Assembly (NCBI RefSeq): GCF_028618525.1
Contig: NZ_JAQITC010000002.1
Span: forward strand, 124,001-188,000
DNA from: Bartonella sp. AU55XJBT
GTDB lineage: Bacteria; Pseudomonadota; Alphaproteobacteria; Rhizobiales; Rhizobiaceae
Direction: 5' to 3'
DNA length: 64,000 nt
The position numbers were made by a program, and so were the translations under genes. This document shows, piece by piece, positions 1 through 10,388 of this stretch (position 1 is its first letter; each line of letters opens with the position of its first letter). A model generated the notes under the pieces. The model was not told the DNA's origin and searched no databases. It saw nothing but the letters and a program-made list of their open reading frames with translations.

Positions 1-921
1 ATCGGTACGCATATAAGTAATAAGTCCCGCCATTTCACCGTTAATTTCAATTCCTTCATAAAGCTTTTGGGCAATTTGCATCGTGCGAGAAGCTGAAAAG
101 CCTAATTTTGAAGAAGCCGCTTGTTGTAGTGTAGAGGTTGTAAAAGGAGGAAAAGGATTTCTTTTTGTAGGTTTTGCTTCAACACTGAGTGTGTGATATT
201 GGGCCTTCTCCAATATAAGGCGAATTTGATCTGCTTGTTCTTGAGATTGAATATCAAGTTTGCCAATTTTCCTTTGATTAAACATTGTCAATCTTGCTTG
301 GAAATGATCATTTCGAATGGTTTTTAACTGTGTTGTAATGGACCAATAATCTTCTTTGACAAAATGTTCTATTTCTGATTCACGATCACAAATAATCCGT
401 AAAGCAACCGATTGAACGCGCCCAGCTGAACGTGCACCAGGGAGTTTACGCCATAAAACAGGTGAAAGTGTAAAACCAACGAGATAATCGAGAGCACGAC
501 GTGCAAGATAAGCTTCGACAAGTGATGTATCGATATCACGTGGATTGTTCATAGCATCAAGCACAGATTTTTTGGTAATGGCATTAAAGACAACTCTTTT
601 AATAGGTTTATCTTTTAAAACTTTTTTTTGATGAAGAACATCCAGAATATGCCATGAAATAGCTTCCCCTTCACGATCAGGGTCTGTTGCTAAGATAAGG
701 CTATCAGCTTCTTTAACGGCTTTTGCTATTTCATTTAAACGTTTAGCAGCAGCAGAATCTATATCCCATTTCATCGAAAAATCTTGATCCGGTAAAACTG
801 AGCCATCTTTTGCAGGCAAATCACGAACATGTCCAAATGATGCGACAACTTTGTATTGAGACCCAAGATATTTATTAATTGTTTTTGCTTTTGCTGGAGA
901 TTCAACGATAACGATATTCAT
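1..921 (-). CDS. topA: DNA topoisomerase I, N-terminal part (cut by window edge)
   Basis: Type IA topoisomerase, which relaxes negative supercoils through a transient 5'-phosphotyrosine. Only the first 307 residues lie in the window. The Toprim domain is complete: E7 in the VESPAKAKTI segment and D80, D82 and E84 in DPDREGEA. The last visible residues are AGLITYMRTD, so the window ends just after the catalytic tyrosine (Y303). The remaining gate domain and the zinc-ribbon/C-terminal part lie outside. The start is the ATG at 921 giving MNIVIVESPAK, the usual family N-terminus. It lies on the same strand as dprA, about 400 bases downstream of it, with a small opposite-strand ORF between. Identification is firm; truncation is due to the window edge only. 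Confidence 0.97.
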   Translation of the reverse strand, partial: MNIVIVESPAKAKTINKYLGSQYKVVASFGHVRDLPAKDGSVLPDQDFSMKWDIDSAAAKRLNEIAKAVKEADSLILATDPDREGEAISWHILDVLHQKKVLKDKPIKRVVFNAITKKSVLDAMNNPRDIDTSLVEAYLARRALDYLVGFTLSPVLWRKLPGARSAGRVQSVALRIICDRESEIEHFVKEDYWSITTQLKTIRNDHFQARLTMFNQRKIGKLDIQSQEQADQIRLILEKAQYHTLSVEAKPTKRNPFPPFTTSTLQQAASSKLGFSASRTMQIAQKLYEGIEINGEMAGLITYMRTD

Positions 922-1187
922 AATTTTACCCGAATATTGAAATAAAGATTTTTTTTATAAACGCCTTTCACGCGAATAGCTAATAGCAATTGCTTAAGAA
1001 CACATAAAAAAAATATTAGCCATATAAAAAACATGAATATTGTACAACTTGTGATTGTTATTATTAAAGTGCACCCTATATAGAATTACACGATTTATTT
1101 TCCACTGTTATTACAAAAACGTACGGCGAAATACTAAGATAACGTCTATTGAGAGGTAGGAGGGGAAATGCTCAAGGATAGAGGATT

Positions 1188-1394
1188 ATGTTTATAAATC
1201 ATTTGAAAGTTATCCAATATATTACAGACATGTCAAAGCAAATGAATCAGATGGCGCGTCAGGCGCATAGTCCGCTTTTAGCATTGCTTTTGGATATGGT
1301 TGCCAAAGAAGGGCAAAGTATTATTAATAGTGCTGAGGCTCTTGGGGAAGATCAAGATTCGACAATGACACACAACCACCAGAGTGTCGAATAA
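1188..1394 (+). CDS. Small hypothetical protein, 68 aa, overlapping the dprA 3' end
   Basis: A 68-residue ORF with a predicted helical, methionine- and leucine-rich first half (YITDMSKQMNQMARQAH, then LLALLLDMVAKEG). It reads like the short helical proteins of unknown function common in Hyphomicrobiales, but I cannot name a family. The last 71 bases are antisense to the 3' end of dprA. A strong AGGAGGGG site (1160-1166) sits close before another ATG at 1168 that opens a 9-codon frame ending at 1197, overlapping this start. The 68-aa ORF could therefore be translated by coupling to that mini-ORF. Convergent overlap and lack of a recognised domain keep confidence moderate. Confidence 0.5.
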   Translation: MFINHLKVIQYITDMSKQMNQMARQAHSPLLALLLDMVAKEGQSIINSAEALGEDQDSTMTHNHQSVE

Positions 1395-2556
1395 GCTTTC
1401 CAGCAAGCTCAAGTTCTACCAATAAGAGGTAGAGAGCTGGAAGTGGAACACCTGCGTGGGTACTGAGTGTATCTATGTCGATTGGCGTTGTTGAAAGAGC
1501 ACAGAGAACTGCTGCGCGTGCTGCATCATCATCTGTTAAAGAGGGATAAGTTTTTTTTTCGTCTGCTGAATTAAAATTCTCCTTTTCAAGTTGTAAAGAG
1601 GATGGTTCCTCAAAAAAATTGAGTTGGGAATTTGGAAGCGGTGAAATTAATGGTGTAAGTGTTTCGATGATGTCAGAAGGATGTGTGGTGAGGAGAGCGC
1701 CGTCCTTGATGAGATTGTTTGTACCAACAGACCTTGGATCAAGTGGAGAACCGGGGATGGCAAAAATCAACCGTCCCATTTCAGCTGCTTGGCGTGCGGT
1801 AATTAAGGACCCTGAACGCAGGGCTGCCTCCACAACCAACAGACCAAGTGATAGAGCTGCAATAATACGGTTTCTTCTTGGAAAATCGATAGCACGCGGC
1901 TTCCAAGAGATGGGCATTTCGCTGATGATGGCTCCACCATTGGCGATGATATCTTCATGCAACTTTTTATTTTCAGGAGGATAAATATGATCAATTCCCC
2001 CAGCCATGACTGCAACAGTTCCTGTTTTTAAGCTTGCTTGATGCGCAATGCTATCAATTCCACGAGCAAGCCCAGAAATTGTTACAAAGTCTGCTTCTCC
2101 GAGAAAATGCGCAAATTGAACTGTAAGCTTTTTTCCAGCAGCTGAAGCATTTCGAGAGCCTATAATTCCAATCGAAGTTTTTTGAAAAATTGAAACATTC
2201 CCTTTGATAGCAATAAGTGGCGGAGGGGCTTCTGTAACTTTCAGAAAAGCTGGATAATCTGGTTCTCCCATACCGATAAACCGAACACCTAATCTTTCAG
2301 CTTCTTGTATTTCTTTTTCTGTATCTTCTAAGCTTGCTATTTTAATAGATGCAGAACCACCCCCTTTTCTAATAAGCTCTGGCAGCGCTGCTAAAGCATT
2401 TTCTGCTGTTTTATAATGATCAATGAGACTTCGAAAACTAACAGCTCCAATATTTTCACTGCGCAATAACCGTAACCAGCTTAGACGTTGACGATCAGTA
2501 AGCAGGATTCCTTTATTTATCTCTGTTGTGCGTACCAATCTTACTTTCTTCCCCAC
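1324..2556 (-). CDS. dprA: DNA-processing protein DprA (Smf family)
   Basis: DprA binds single-stranded DNA and loads RecA during uptake or recombination. At 410 aa it has the usual layout: an N-terminal helical region ([11 protein letters not shown], 20-30), an extended Rossmann fold with [11 protein letters not shown] (132-142) and SGLARGID (161-168), then [20 protein letters not shown] and [14 protein letters not shown], and a C-terminal DML1/winged-helix-like segment (about 345-400). The annotated start is a GTG at 2556, overlapping the end of plsY by 44 bases. A slightly later start (TTG at codon 7) is possible, because family similarity begins only near residue 19. Gene order plsY-dprA-topA on one strand suggests co-transcription. 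Confidence 0.95.
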   Translation of the reverse strand: MGKKVRLVRTTEINKGILLTDRQRLSWLRLLRSENIGAVSFRSLIDHYKTAENALAALPELIRKGGGSASIKIASLEDTEKEIQEAERLGVRFIGMGEPDYPAFLKVTEAPPPLIAIKGNVSIFQKTSIGIIGSRNASAAGKKLTVQFAHFLGEADFVTISGLARGIDSIAHQASLKTGTVAVMAGGIDHIYPPENKKLHEDIIANGGAIISEMPISWKPRAIDFPRRNRIIAALSLGLLVVEAALRSGSLITARQAAEMGRLIFAIPGSPLDPRSVGTNNLIKDGALLTTHPSDIIETLTPLISPLPNSQLNFFEEPSSLQLEKENFNSADEKKTYPSLTDDDAARAAVLCALSTTPIDIDTLSTHAGVPLPALYLLLVELELAGKLIRHSGGCVSLSNLDLPQEPQHY

Positions 2557-3145
2557 TTAATAATCTACTGATATTCGCAGAATGTTTTATGAACACAAAT
2601 AGGCTCATCGCGATCAGCATACAACAGAAATAAGAATCGGAAAAATAAAAAACAAATATCGGCGTGACTGTAACGGCAATAAGCGCAGATAATGAAGAAT
2701 AACGCGTGAGGAGAAAAATCGCACTCCATACAATAATAAAAATAATTGCTGCAGGCCAATAGATTCCTAAGCAAACTCCTAGATAGGTCGCAACACCTTT
2801 GCCACCTTTAAATTTAAGCCATACGGGAAAAAGATGTCCTAAGAAAGCGAAAAAACCCGCTAGAGAAACAAGGATACTATTGTCGAGCGGATCACTAAAA
2901 AACTTTATAACGAAAACAACGATAGCTCCTTTTAACATATCACAAAGAAGTGTTAGAGCAGCAACTTTTTTATTTCCTGTTCGTAAAACATTTGTTGCTC
3001 CAATATTGCCGGAACCAATTGTTCTTATATCGCCAAGTTTAGCTAATCTCGTAAACAGAAGACCAAATGGAATCGAGCCAATGAGATAAGATACGAGGAA
3101 AATAAACCATGGAGTGGACTGAAAAAATATTTCTGCTTCATTCAT
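2513..3145 (-). CDS. plsY: Acyl-phosphate:glycerol-3-phosphate acyltransferase PlsY
   Basis: An integral membrane enzyme that transfers an acyl chain from acyl-phosphate to glycerol-3-phosphate, the first acylation step of phospholipid synthesis. The 210 residues contain several hydrophobic segments and the three PlsY signatures: [10 protein letters not shown] (about 21-30), [16 protein letters not shown] (about 43-58) and [13 protein letters not shown] (about 111-123). The gene follows pyrC' by 12 bases and overlaps the GTG start of dprA, so it is probably translated from the same mRNA. Its length is normal for the family. Confidence 0.96.
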   Translation of the reverse strand: MNEAEIFFQSTPWFIFLVSYLIGSIPFGLLFTRLAKLGDIRTIGSGNIGATNVLRTGNKKVAALTLLCDMLKGAIVVFVIKFFSDPLDNSILVSLAGFFAFLGHLFPVWLKFKGGKGVATYLGVCLGIYWPAAIIFIIVWSAIFLLTRYSSLSALIAVTVTPIFVFYFSDSYFCCMLIAMSLFVFIKHSANISRLLSGEESKIGTHNRDK

Positions 3146-3157
3146 TCAAAAATCTCA

Positions 3158-4459
3158 TTACGTTTGTTGGTCAAGTTTAAAAACGGATTTCCCTTTTACA
3201 AAGGTTTGGAGTACACGTCCTTGAAAACGTGCATTTTCAAAAGGGGTGTTTTTTGAACGTGAATGGAACTTCTCTGTCGAAACAACCCATGGTTCTTCAA
3301 GATCAACCATAATAAGGTCTGCATAAGCACCCTTTTTGAGTGTTCCTGCATTGAGTCCAAAGAGCTTTGCAGGCGTTGTTGACAAAAGTTCAGTTATCCG
3401 GAGAAGAGATAGGCTCTCATCATGATAAAGACGCAAAGTTGCACTCAATAAGGTCTCCATACCAATAGCACCAGCTGCTGCATCATTGAATGGTAAATGT
3501 TTTGTGTCGATACTCTGAGGGTCATGGGAAGAAACAATGATATCTATCGTCCCATCTCTTATTGCTTCAATCAGTGCTATCCGGTCTTCTTCTGTACGCA
3601 ATGGGGGCATGAGGCGGAAAGAAGTTTGATATTGGCCAATGTCATTTTCATTGAGAGATAAATGATTAATCGATACACCGGCTGAAATTTTCTCACCGCG
3701 TTGTTTGCTCAAGCGAAGGGCATCAACAGAGAGCGCTGTCGAAATCTGAGCGGCATGATAGCGTGTTTGCGTTAATGCCGCTAAGCGCAGATCTCTTTCA
3801 AGTGGGATAACTTCTGCTTCGCGGGGGATGCCAGAAAGACCAAGCCAACTGGCAAGCAGTCCTTCATTCATTACGCCTTGTCCTGTAAGATCTTTATCTT
3901 GCGTTTCGTGGATCAATGGGACATCAAAATCGCGTGCATAAGTCATTGCACGTCGCATAACAGATGAATTTTGAAGTGTTTTTTTCCCTTCACTAAAAGC
4001 AACGACTCCTGCATCCTTGAGCAAACCAAATTCGGTTATTTCTTGTCCGTTGAAACCTTGTGTGATTGCCGCAACGGGATAAATATTGACCGATGACATT
4101 TCTCCTGCTGTGCGCTTAATAAATTGAACGAGAGCGACGTTATCAATAACTGGACGCGTGTCTGGCATCATAAGAAAGGAAGTAATACCACCGGCTGCGG
4201 CTGCTTGACTTGCAGATGCAATTGTTTCACGATTTTCATTTCCTGGTTCTCCAACAAAAACACGCGCATCAACAAGTCCAGGGAGAATTGCTTTGTTTTG
4301 TGCGTTAATAACTTCTGCTCCTTCAGGATTTCCCTGATTCAGTGCTTCTTTTCCAGCGGCTATAATCCGTCCATTTTCAACAATAACTGTACCAATTTCA
4401 TCAATTGCGCGTGAAGGATCAATAATACGAGCCTGTTGAAAAACAATTGGTTTTATCAT
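3158..4459 (-). CDS. pyrC: Dihydroorotase-like protein PyrC' lacking metal ligands
   Basis: A 433-residue amidohydrolase-fold protein of the class I dihydroorotase family, probably non-catalytic. The family's DxHxH metal site reads D64-A-R-V-F, so both histidines are replaced (R66, F68). The later HxxH is YHAAQ, the HH of the TPHHL segment is SINHL, and TDHAPH reads SSHDPQ. Such inactive homologues are known as PyrC' partners that structurally support aspartate transcarbamoylase; that role here is inference. The start was set at the ATG at 4459 (MIKPIVFQQ), which overlaps the pyrB stop as ATGA. An open frame continues upstream but is a shadow of pyrB. A catalytic dihydroorotase should be encoded elsewhere. 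Confidence 0.9.
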   Translation of the reverse strand: MIKPIVFQQARIIDPSRAIDEIGTVIVENGRIIAAGKEALNQGNPEGAEVINAQNKAILPGLVDARVFVGEPGNENRETIASASQAAAAGGITSFLMMPDTRPVIDNVALVQFIKRTAGEMSSVNIYPVAAITQGFNGQEITEFGLLKDAGVVAFSEGKKTLQNSSVMRRAMTYARDFDVPLIHETQDKDLTGQGVMNEGLLASWLGLSGIPREAEVIPLERDLRLAALTQTRYHAAQISTALSVDALRLSKQRGEKISAGVSINHLSLNENDIGQYQTSFRLMPPLRTEEDRIALIEAIRDGTIDIIVSSHDPQSIDTKHLPFNDAAAGAIGMETLLSATLRLYHDESLSLLRITELLSTTPAKLFGLNAGTLKKGAYADLIMVDLEEPWVVSTEKFHSRSKNTPFENARFQGRVLQTFVKGKSVFKLDQQT

Positions 4460-5421
4460 TTTTTTTCTCCATTGATCTTCAAGCGTGAATCTAACAAAGC
4501 TTCCATGACAGCCATACGCACTGCAATTCCCATTGCTACTTGTGTATGAATCATACTTTGTGATCCATCGGCTATATCGGATGCAATTTCCACACCACGG
4601 TTTATGGGCCCAGGATGCAAAATAATGCAATTGTTCTTGGCATAGGCTAAATTTTCTTTATGTAAGCCAAAATAATGAAAATATTCACGCGTAGAAGGAA
4701 TAAAAGAACCAGTCATCCGTTCATGCTGTAAGCGTAACATCATGATAACATCAGCATCTTTCAGGCCTTCTTTCATGGTGTGAAAAACCTCAACACTCAT
4801 ATGATTAATTTCGGTGGGTAAGAGTGTTGAAGGGGCAACAGCACGAACACGAGCACCCAAAGCATTAAGACTAAGGATATTAGAACGTGCAACACGTGAG
4901 TGCAAGATATCTCCGCAAATGGCAACCGTTAATCCTTCAATACGACCTTTTGCTCTTTTAATGGTGAGAGCATCTAATAAAGCTTGAGTTGGATGTTCAT
5001 GGGCACCATCACCGGCATTAATGACACAACAATCCACTTTTTGTGCTAATAAAGCTGCTGCTCCTGCACTGCTATGGCGAAAAACCAGTATATCTGGCTT
5101 CATCGCATTAAGCGTTGCAGCTGTATCAAGTAACGTTTCTCCTTTTTTTACAGATGAGTTGCCGATCGCGACACTCATCACATCTGCTCCCAACCTTTTG
5201 CCTGCTAATTCAAAAGAAGATTGTGTTCGCGTAGAGGCTTCAAAAAAGAGATTAATTTGAGTCCGTCCGTACAAAATAGACTTTGTTTTATCAATTTTGT
5301 TAGAAAGGATAACGTTTGCTTCTGCACGATCAAGCAATGTATTAAGGTCTTGGACGCTCAGATCTTTAATCGCTAAAAGATGTTGATGAGGGAAAAGTGA
5401 AAAAAAATTATCTTGAATCAT
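4456..5421 (-). CDS. pyrB: Aspartate carbamoyltransferase catalytic subunit
   Basis: Condenses carbamoyl phosphate with aspartate to carbamoyl aspartate in de novo pyrimidine synthesis. The 321-aa length is normal. The carbamoyl-phosphate loop is [11 protein letters not shown] (61-71). [14 protein letters not shown] and [11 protein letters not shown] complete the active site. It is translationally coupled (4-base ATGA overlap) to the downstream pyrC'-like gene, the arrangement seen where ATCase needs an inactive dihydroorotase partner. No pyrI regulatory subunit is adjacent. It is divergent from the AidB-like gene with 126 bases between, where its promoter should lie. Confidence 0.96.
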   Translation of the reverse strand: MIQDNFFSLFPHQHLLAIKDLSVQDLNTLLDRAEANVILSNKIDKTKSILYGRTQINLFFEASTRTQSSFELAGKRLGADVMSVAIGNSSVKKGETLLDTAATLNAMKPDILVFRHSSAGAAALLAQKVDCCVINAGDGAHEHPTQALLDALTIKRAKGRIEGLTVAICGDILHSRVARSNILSLNALGARVRAVAPSTLLPTEINHMSVEVFHTMKEGLKDADVIMMLRLQHERMTGSFIPSTREYFHYFGLHKENLAYAKNNCIILHPGPINRGVEIASDIADGSQSMIHTQVAMGIAVRMAVMEALLDSRLKINGEKK

Positions 5422-5547
5422 AGCATTCTTCTTTATCTCTCTTTAAAACGGATTAAACAAGCATTTGTTTGAATATGATAAATGTTTCTTAACTCTAAAA
5501 AGACAAATAGTCTATGATATGAATGATTTGAATATAGGAATAGACCT

Positions 5548-7167
5548 ATGAGTGCTGTCTCTGCGCAAAATGCTCGTCGAAAAAATACATTTCTTAGCGA
5601 TACGCTTATGTTTCGTATGGCTTCTACTTTGCCTAAGTTTTTACTAGCAAGCTTTGAAGAAATAGGGGATTTTGCCGCGAGTCGAGAAGCATGGAAGCTT
5701 TCTTGCTCAGCGAATCGTTATAAGCCTTTATTGTGTTATAACGATGAATGGGGACAGCAGGTAGAAAAATTAGAAATACATTCTTCCTATCAAGACCTTC
5801 AACAATATTCTAGACAAGCGGGGTTGGTGACCTCGCTTTGGGAAAATACTTCTTCAGAAAATGGAGTACGTTATCAAGCACGTGCGATTCGTTTGGCTTT
5901 ATCTGCTGGTTTAGAAACAGGGCATTTGAATGAGGTTATTATAACGAGTGCAGCGATTGCTGTCTTAATTAGTGATAGTGAGCTCTTCAAAAAATGGCAA
6001 AATGTCCTTTTGTCACGCCAATATGATTCTTCATCAAAGCCTATTCATCATAAAAAATCTGCTTCTCTGACGTGTGCCTTTGATGATATTGAACAATACG
6101 CTTTCAATTTTCCAAGTGTTAAGAAAATTTCTTTCGATGAAAATATGGAACGCGATCTGTATCGCTTAAATGTCGTAAAAACCAATGTTATTAATCCTAC
6201 AGCTGATGGATACCTTGTTAGTGCAGATTTAAATGGTCATTTAAGTTGCTTTTTTGTTCCACGTATACAGGAAAATGGTGCATTAAATGGACTGATATCG
6301 ATTCGTCATTTAATTCAGCGTTCTGGAGAACTTTTAACACCAGAGGGGGTTGTTGATTTTCAAGGCAGTTATGGCTGGCTTTTGGGAAATGCTGGAGAAG
6401 GTCTTAAAGTTATTAAAGATATCGAGACGATGATGCGTTTTGATCAATCTGTCATATCGGCAGGTGTTTTGCGCGCTGCCCTTCAATTTGGTATAGATTT
6501 TTTCCGGAAAAAAATGCCAAATCAGCCTTTACCACCACTGACAGAACGTATTTTTGCAGATATTGCATTAGATATTGCTGCTTCACAAGCATTGGTTTTG
6601 CGTTTAGCGCGAGCCTTTGACAATGCAGCAAATGACCGTTCTGAAGCCGCTTTCGCGCGCATTATGACACCTATTATTGCTTATCACGTCAGTCAGTTGG
6701 TTATGCCTATTATTGGTGAAATTATTGCACAACTTGGTATTGAAAGCTTTATAGAAAATAATCCATTATCACAAATGTTGCATAATGGGCCTGCGCGAAT
6801 TGTGAGAAATAGTTCTGCTAATCAATTGGTAAAGGATGCCATTCTTATTGCTGAAAAGGCACCGGGATTGTTTCAGAAATTGTTGGAAAAAATTGCTCTT
6901 GATATTGGACCAGCAGGACCACGCGCCATTGAAATTATTAAGTCTGCCGGTGATATGGCCGCTGCAAATGAAGGTGCAGGAAGGTTTTTTGTTGAACAAG
7001 TAGCCTATGCAGCAGCTGCTGCGTCATTACGTTCTACGGATATAGAACATGTTGCAAATGCCTATATGGAAAGCCGACTTGGAGGACAATGGAGATCTTC
7101 TTACGGGATGCTCATTGCGCGCTATAATGCAGGGCATTTGCTTAATGTTCTCTATCCTTCCATATGA
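5548..7167 (+). CDS. Diverged AidB-type acyl-CoA dehydrogenase homologue
   Basis: A 539-aa protein that follows the AidB/DNA-alkylation-response acyl-CoA dehydrogenase plan: an N-terminal helical part ([10 protein letters not shown] near 15-24), a central LSRQYDSS block (155-162), a C-terminal four-helix bundle ([18 protein letters not shown]) and a [15 protein letters not shown] segment where the family has a Gly-rich EE..LPR stretch. The FAD-contacting MTEKQGGSDV-type motif expected after the RYDS block is not there; the sequence runs on as [13 protein letters not shown]. Flavin binding and any enzymatic role are therefore doubtful. It is transcribed away from pyrB, and its 3' end overlaps ruvX on the other strand by 16 bases. 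Family assignment is by my own pattern comparison. Confidence 0.72.
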   Translation: MSAVSAQNARRKNTFLSDTLMFRMASTLPKFLLASFEEIGDFAASREAWKLSCSANRYKPLLCYNDEWGQQVEKLEIHSSYQDLQQYSRQAGLVTSLWENTSSENGVRYQARAIRLALSAGLETGHLNEVIITSAAIAVLISDSELFKKWQNVLLSRQYDSSSKPIHHKKSASLTCAFDDIEQYAFNFPSVKKISFDENMERDLYRLNVVKTNVINPTADGYLVSADLNGHLSCFFVPRIQENGALNGLISIRHLIQRSGELLTPEGVVDFQGSYGWLLGNAGEGLKVIKDIETMMRFDQSVISAGVLRAALQFGIDFFRKKMPNQPLPPLTERIFADIALDIAASQALVLRLARAFDNAANDRSEAAFARIMTPIIAYHVSQLVMPIIGEIIAQLGIESFIENNPLSQMLHNGPARIVRNSSANQLVKDAILIAEKAPGLFQKLLEKIALDIGPAGPRAIEIIKSAGDMAAANEGAGRFFVEQVAYAAAAASLRSTDIEHVANAYMESRLGGQWRSSYGMLIARYNAGHLLNVLYPSI

Positions 7168-7631
7168 TGAAAGTTTTGAATTCTATCGAGAGCACCTTGC
7201 AATATAAAAGCAGCTGCTGCCGAATCAATTCTGCTTGCTCTTTTAGTGCGCGATACATTCATTTCTAAAAGAGAACGTTCTGCGGCAATGGTTGATAAGC
7301 GTTCATCCCAAAAAATAAATGGAATTTCTGTATACGCTTTCATATTACTTACAAAAGCTTTAGTTGCTTGAACACGAGAGCCACTGCTTCCATTCATGTT
7401 AAGGGGTAAGCCAATGATAACAACGCCCACATTTTCATGATCAAAAATTTTAATCAGTGTGTGAGCATCTTCTGTAAATTTTTTCCGCTGGAGAACAGGA
7501 CGCGGATTTGAAATAATTAGCCCCATATCAGAAATCGCAATTCCAATCGTTTTTGTCCCTAAATCTAAGCCTGCTATTGTTTGTCCAGGCAAAAGATGTG
7601 TCATAACTTCATTGATATTAATAACAGTCAT
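7152..7631 (-). CDS. ruvX: Putative pre-16S rRNA nuclease / Holliday junction resolvase YqgF
   Basis: An RNase H-fold nuclease of the YqgF/RuvX family, implicated in 16S rRNA 5'-end maturation and formerly annotated as a Holliday junction resolvase. At 159 aa it has the conserved acidic positions: D20 in [25 protein letters not shown] near 109-118 and [14 protein letters not shown] near the end. Its 3' end overlaps the convergent AidB-like gene. It diverges from gatC across about 146 bases. Confidence 0.93.
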   Translation of the reverse strand: MTVININEVMTHLLPGQTIAGLDLGTKTIGIAISDMGLIISNPRPVLQRKKFTEDAHTLIKIFDHENVGVVIIGLPLNMNGSSGSRVQATKAFVSNMKAYTEIPFIFWDERLSTIAAERSLLEMNVSRTKRASRIDSAAAAFILQGALDRIQNFHHMEG

Positions 7632-7777
7632 AAGAATTATAATACGTTTTTTAATGTTTCAGATCTATAATTATATTCTTTATTCATGTTATCTAATATC
7701 CTTGCGCTTGTAAGCGCAGCCTTGTATAGCCAGAATAAAGATTAATAAATAAAAGAAAACAGAAAGGCGTAAAGAGT

Positions 7778-8065
7778 ATGTCTGTTGATCAAGAAACCGT
7801 TAAGCGGGTTGCACGTTTAGCGCGGATTGCCATCCACGATGATGAGGTGGAACCTATGACAAAAAAATTTAATGCTGTTTTAGGTTTTGTAGAGCAATTG
7901 AATGAAGTTGATGTCAGTGAAGTTGAACCATTAACATCTCTGATACCGATGACTCTACGAATGCGTGAAGATCGTGTTACAGATGGCAATAAAGCAGCAG
8001 ATATTGTCGCCAATGCCCCTGTTACAGAAGAAAATTTTTTTCTTGTCTCAAAAATTGTTGAGTAA
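7778..8065 (+). CDS. gatC: Asp-tRNA(Asn)/Glu-tRNA(Gln) amidotransferase subunit C
   Basis: A small stabilising subunit of the GatCAB amidotransferase, which converts mischarged Glu-tRNA(Gln) or Asp-tRNA(Asn) to Gln- or Asn-tRNA. The 95-aa protein has the normal family pattern: [17 protein letters not shown] at the start, [19 protein letters not shown] in the middle and [21 protein letters not shown] near the C-terminus. It lies 31 bases before gatA on the same strand. gatB is not in the adjacent sequence. Confidence 0.96.
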   Translation: MSVDQETVKRVARLARIAIHDDEVEPMTKKFNAVLGFVEQLNEVDVSEVEPLTSLIPMTLRMREDRVTDGNKAADIVANAPVTEENFFLVSKIVE

Positions 8066-8096
8066 CTTTTTATATTTTTGAAATTTGAGAACCAAT

Positions 8097-9581
8097 ATGA
8101 CTGATTTAACAACCCTCACAATTGCACAAGCTCGTGATGCTCTCGTAAAGAAAAAGCTCAAAGCAACGGAACTAACGGAAGCCTATTTAAAAGCCATAGA
8201 ATTGGCTAATCCAACTTTGAATGCTTATGTAACAATAACAGCAGAACAAGCAAGAAAAATGGCTGTTGAATCGGAGGACCGCTTGGCGAGAGGAGAGGGG
8301 GGGCTTTTAGAAGGAATTCCCTTAGGAGTTAAAGATCTTTTTGCAACCCGTGGTGTTCATACTCAAGCTTGTTCAAATATCCTCGACGGTTTTAAACCCC
8401 ATTATGAATCAACTGTTACTGCTAATTTATGGCAAGATGGTGCCGTAATGCTAGGAAAACTTAATATGGATGAGTTTGCTATGGGTTCCTCTAACGAGAC
8501 ATCGTATTATGGTCCCGTTATTAGTCCATGGAGAAAAAAAGGCTCGAATGAAAAACTTGTTCCTGGTGGTTCTTCGGGTGGATCGTCTGCCGCTGTTGCC
8601 GCACAAATTTGTGCGGGTGCAACAGCAACAGATACAGGTGGCTCAATACGTCAACCAGCAGCTTTTACGGGGACTGTAGGAATAAAGCCAACTTATGGAC
8701 GTTGTTCACGATGGGGCGTTGTCGCGTTTGCTTCATCTCTTGATCAAGCTGGACCTATTGCTAGGGATGTTCGTGACTGTGCTATCTTACTCAGATCAAT
8801 GGCCTCTTTTGATGAAAAAGATTCTACTTCCATGAATTTACCAGTTCCTGATTATGAAAGTTATCTTGGTCAATCAATTAAAGGAATTAAAATTGGTATT
8901 CCAAAAGAATATTATCTGGATGGAATGTCTTCTGAAATTATTGAACTTTGGCAAAAGGGTATAAATTGGTTAAAAGATGCAGGCGCTGAAATACACGATA
9001 TTTCTTTGCCTCATACAAAATATGCTCTACCTTCTTATTATATTATAGCGCCTGCAGAAGCTTCTTCTAATTTAGCGCGTTATGATGGTGTCCGTTTCGG
9101 TTTGCGTGTGCCTGGAAAAGATATCATTGAGATGTATGAAAATACGCGTTCTGTTGGTTTTGGTGATGAAGTCAAGCGTCGTATTTTGGTTGGGACTTAT
9201 GTTCTTTCATCAGGTTATTATGATGCCTGTTATCTAAGAGCTCAAAAAGTAAGAACACTCGTAAAACGTGACTTTGATCAATGTTTTGATTCAGGCATTG
9301 ATGCTATTCTTACACCAGCAACACCAACATCTGCTTTTGGTATTGCTGATGAAAAAATAAAAAATGATGCTGTCGCAATGTATCTGAATGATATTTTTAC
9401 GGTACCAATTAATATGGCTGGTTTACCAGGAATTTCTGTTCCTGCCGGTTTGTCATCAAATGGTTTACCTCTAGGATTGCAACTGATTGGTAAACCTTTT
9501 GCTGAAGAAATTATTTTTCAAATAGCATACATTATTGAACAAGCCGCAGGAATATTCTGTGCAGAAAAATGGTGGATATAA
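8097..9581 (+). CDS. gatA: Asp-tRNA(Asn)/Glu-tRNA(Gln) amidotransferase subunit A
   Basis: The glutaminase subunit of GatCAB: an amidase-signature enzyme that releases ammonia from glutamine for transamidation on GatB. The Ser-cisSer-Lys triad is visible as GVKDLF (K), [13 protein letters not shown] (cis-Ser) and [13 protein letters not shown] (nucleophile). I chose the ATG at 8097 (MTDLTTLTI), giving 494 aa; a TTG four codons earlier is open but lacks a better ribosome site. It is co-directional with gatC and followed by a stem-loop at 9596-9634. Confidence 0.97.
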   Translation: MTDLTTLTIAQARDALVKKKLKATELTEAYLKAIELANPTLNAYVTITAEQARKMAVESEDRLARGEGGLLEGIPLGVKDLFATRGVHTQACSNILDGFKPHYESTVTANLWQDGAVMLGKLNMDEFAMGSSNETSYYGPVISPWRKKGSNEKLVPGGSSGGSSAAVAAQICAGATATDTGGSIRQPAAFTGTVGIKPTYGRCSRWGVVAFASSLDQAGPIARDVRDCAILLRSMASFDEKDSTSMNLPVPDYESYLGQSIKGIKIGIPKEYYLDGMSSEIIELWQKGINWLKDAGAEIHDISLPHTKYALPSYYIIAPAEASSNLARYDGVRFGLRVPGKDIIEMYENTRSVGFGDEVKRRILVGTYVLSSGYYDACYLRAQKVRTLVKRDFDQCFDSGIDAILTPATPTSAFGIADEKIKNDAVAMYLNDIFTVPINMAGLPGISVPAGLSSNGLPLGLQLIGKPFAEEIIFQIAYIIEQAAGIFCAEKWWI

Positions 9582-9595
9582 TCATCAAATTTCAC

Positions 9596-9634
9596 AAGAA
9601 GGCATTTCTCATCAATGCTGAAAAATGCCTTCTT
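9596..9634. terminator. Stem-loop between gatA and livF, probable shared terminator
   Basis: A perfect 12-bp inverted repeat (9596-9607 with 9623-9634, AAGAAGGCATTT and its complement) with a 15-base loop lies between the convergent gatA and livF genes. Neither side has a long uninterrupted T-run, so it may act in both directions with limited strength. Confidence 0.6.
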
Positions 9635-9677
9635 AAAAGGAGGAGAAATAGCTTTATATTTTCTTAATTTCTCGCCC

Positions 9678-10388
9678 TTATCCACCAAGATAGGCTTCTT
9701 TAACACGCGGATCAGAAAGCATAGCTTTGCCTTCACCGTGAAATAAAATATGTCCTACTTCTAAAATATAAGCATAATCAGCGATAGAAAGTGCAGCAAA
9801 TGCATTTTGTTCAATAAGAAGAACAGTTTTTCCCATATCATTAATTTTGCGAATAATCGAGAAAATCTCCCGAACAAGAAGGGGGGCTAACCCCAACGAG
9901 GGCTCATCTAAGATGACCATATCAGGATTGCTCATGAGGGCGCGCCCTACAGCAACCATTTGTTGTTCCCCACCTGACATTGTTCCTCCCAATTGTTTTG
10001 ATCTTTCACGCAGGCGCGGGAAAAGATCAAATATCCATTCAATATCACGAGAAATTCCCTGTTTATCATGACGGATATAAGCGCCTAAATGGAGATTTTC
10101 TAAAACAGTGAGATGGGGCATAATACGCCGCCCTTCAGGACTAAGAGCAATCCCTAATCGCAAAATCTCTTCTGGTGATTTTTTAACAATTGATTCGCCA
10201 TTATAGGTAATTTCTCCATAAACAGAGCGATTAAGTCCTGTAATAGAACGTACAATACTGCTTTTTCCTGCACCATTGGCTCCAATTAAAGTAACAATAC
10301 TTCCTTTTTTTATGGACATAGAAAGATTTTGTACAGCTTTAATGGCGCCATAATGAACGTGAAGATTTTTTATTTTAAGAATATCCAT
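9678..10388 (-). CDS. livF: Branched-chain amino-acid ABC transporter ATPase LivF
   Basis: One of the two ATPases of a LIV-type high-affinity amino-acid importer. Walker A is GANGAGKSS (about 38-46), the signature is MSGGEQQMVAVGRAL and Walker B is MVILDEPSLGLAP. The 236-aa length from the ATG at 10388 (MDILKIKNLHVHYG) is normal for LivF. This start has GGAG six bases upstream; the open frame extends 28 codons further but is a shadow of livG. It overlaps the livG stop by 14 bases and is the last gene of the operon. Confidence 0.95.
   Translation of the reverse strand: MDILKIKNLHVHYGAIKAVQNLSMSIKKGSIVTLIGANGAGKSSIVRSITGLNRSVYGEITYNGESIVKKSPEEILRLGIALSPEGRRIMPHLTVLENLHLGAYIRHDKQGISRDIEWIFDLFPRLRERSKQLGGTMSGGEQQMVAVGRALMSNPDMVILDEPSLGLAPLLVREIFSIIRKINDMGKTVLLIEQNAFAALSIADYAYILEVGHILFHGEGKAMLSDPRVKEAYLGG

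Noticed and set aside
3158..4630. 490-codon version of pyrC' with a 57-residue N-terminal extension
   Set aside because: The extension lies inside pyrB and has no family similarity; the ATG at 4459 overlapping the pyrB stop fits much better.
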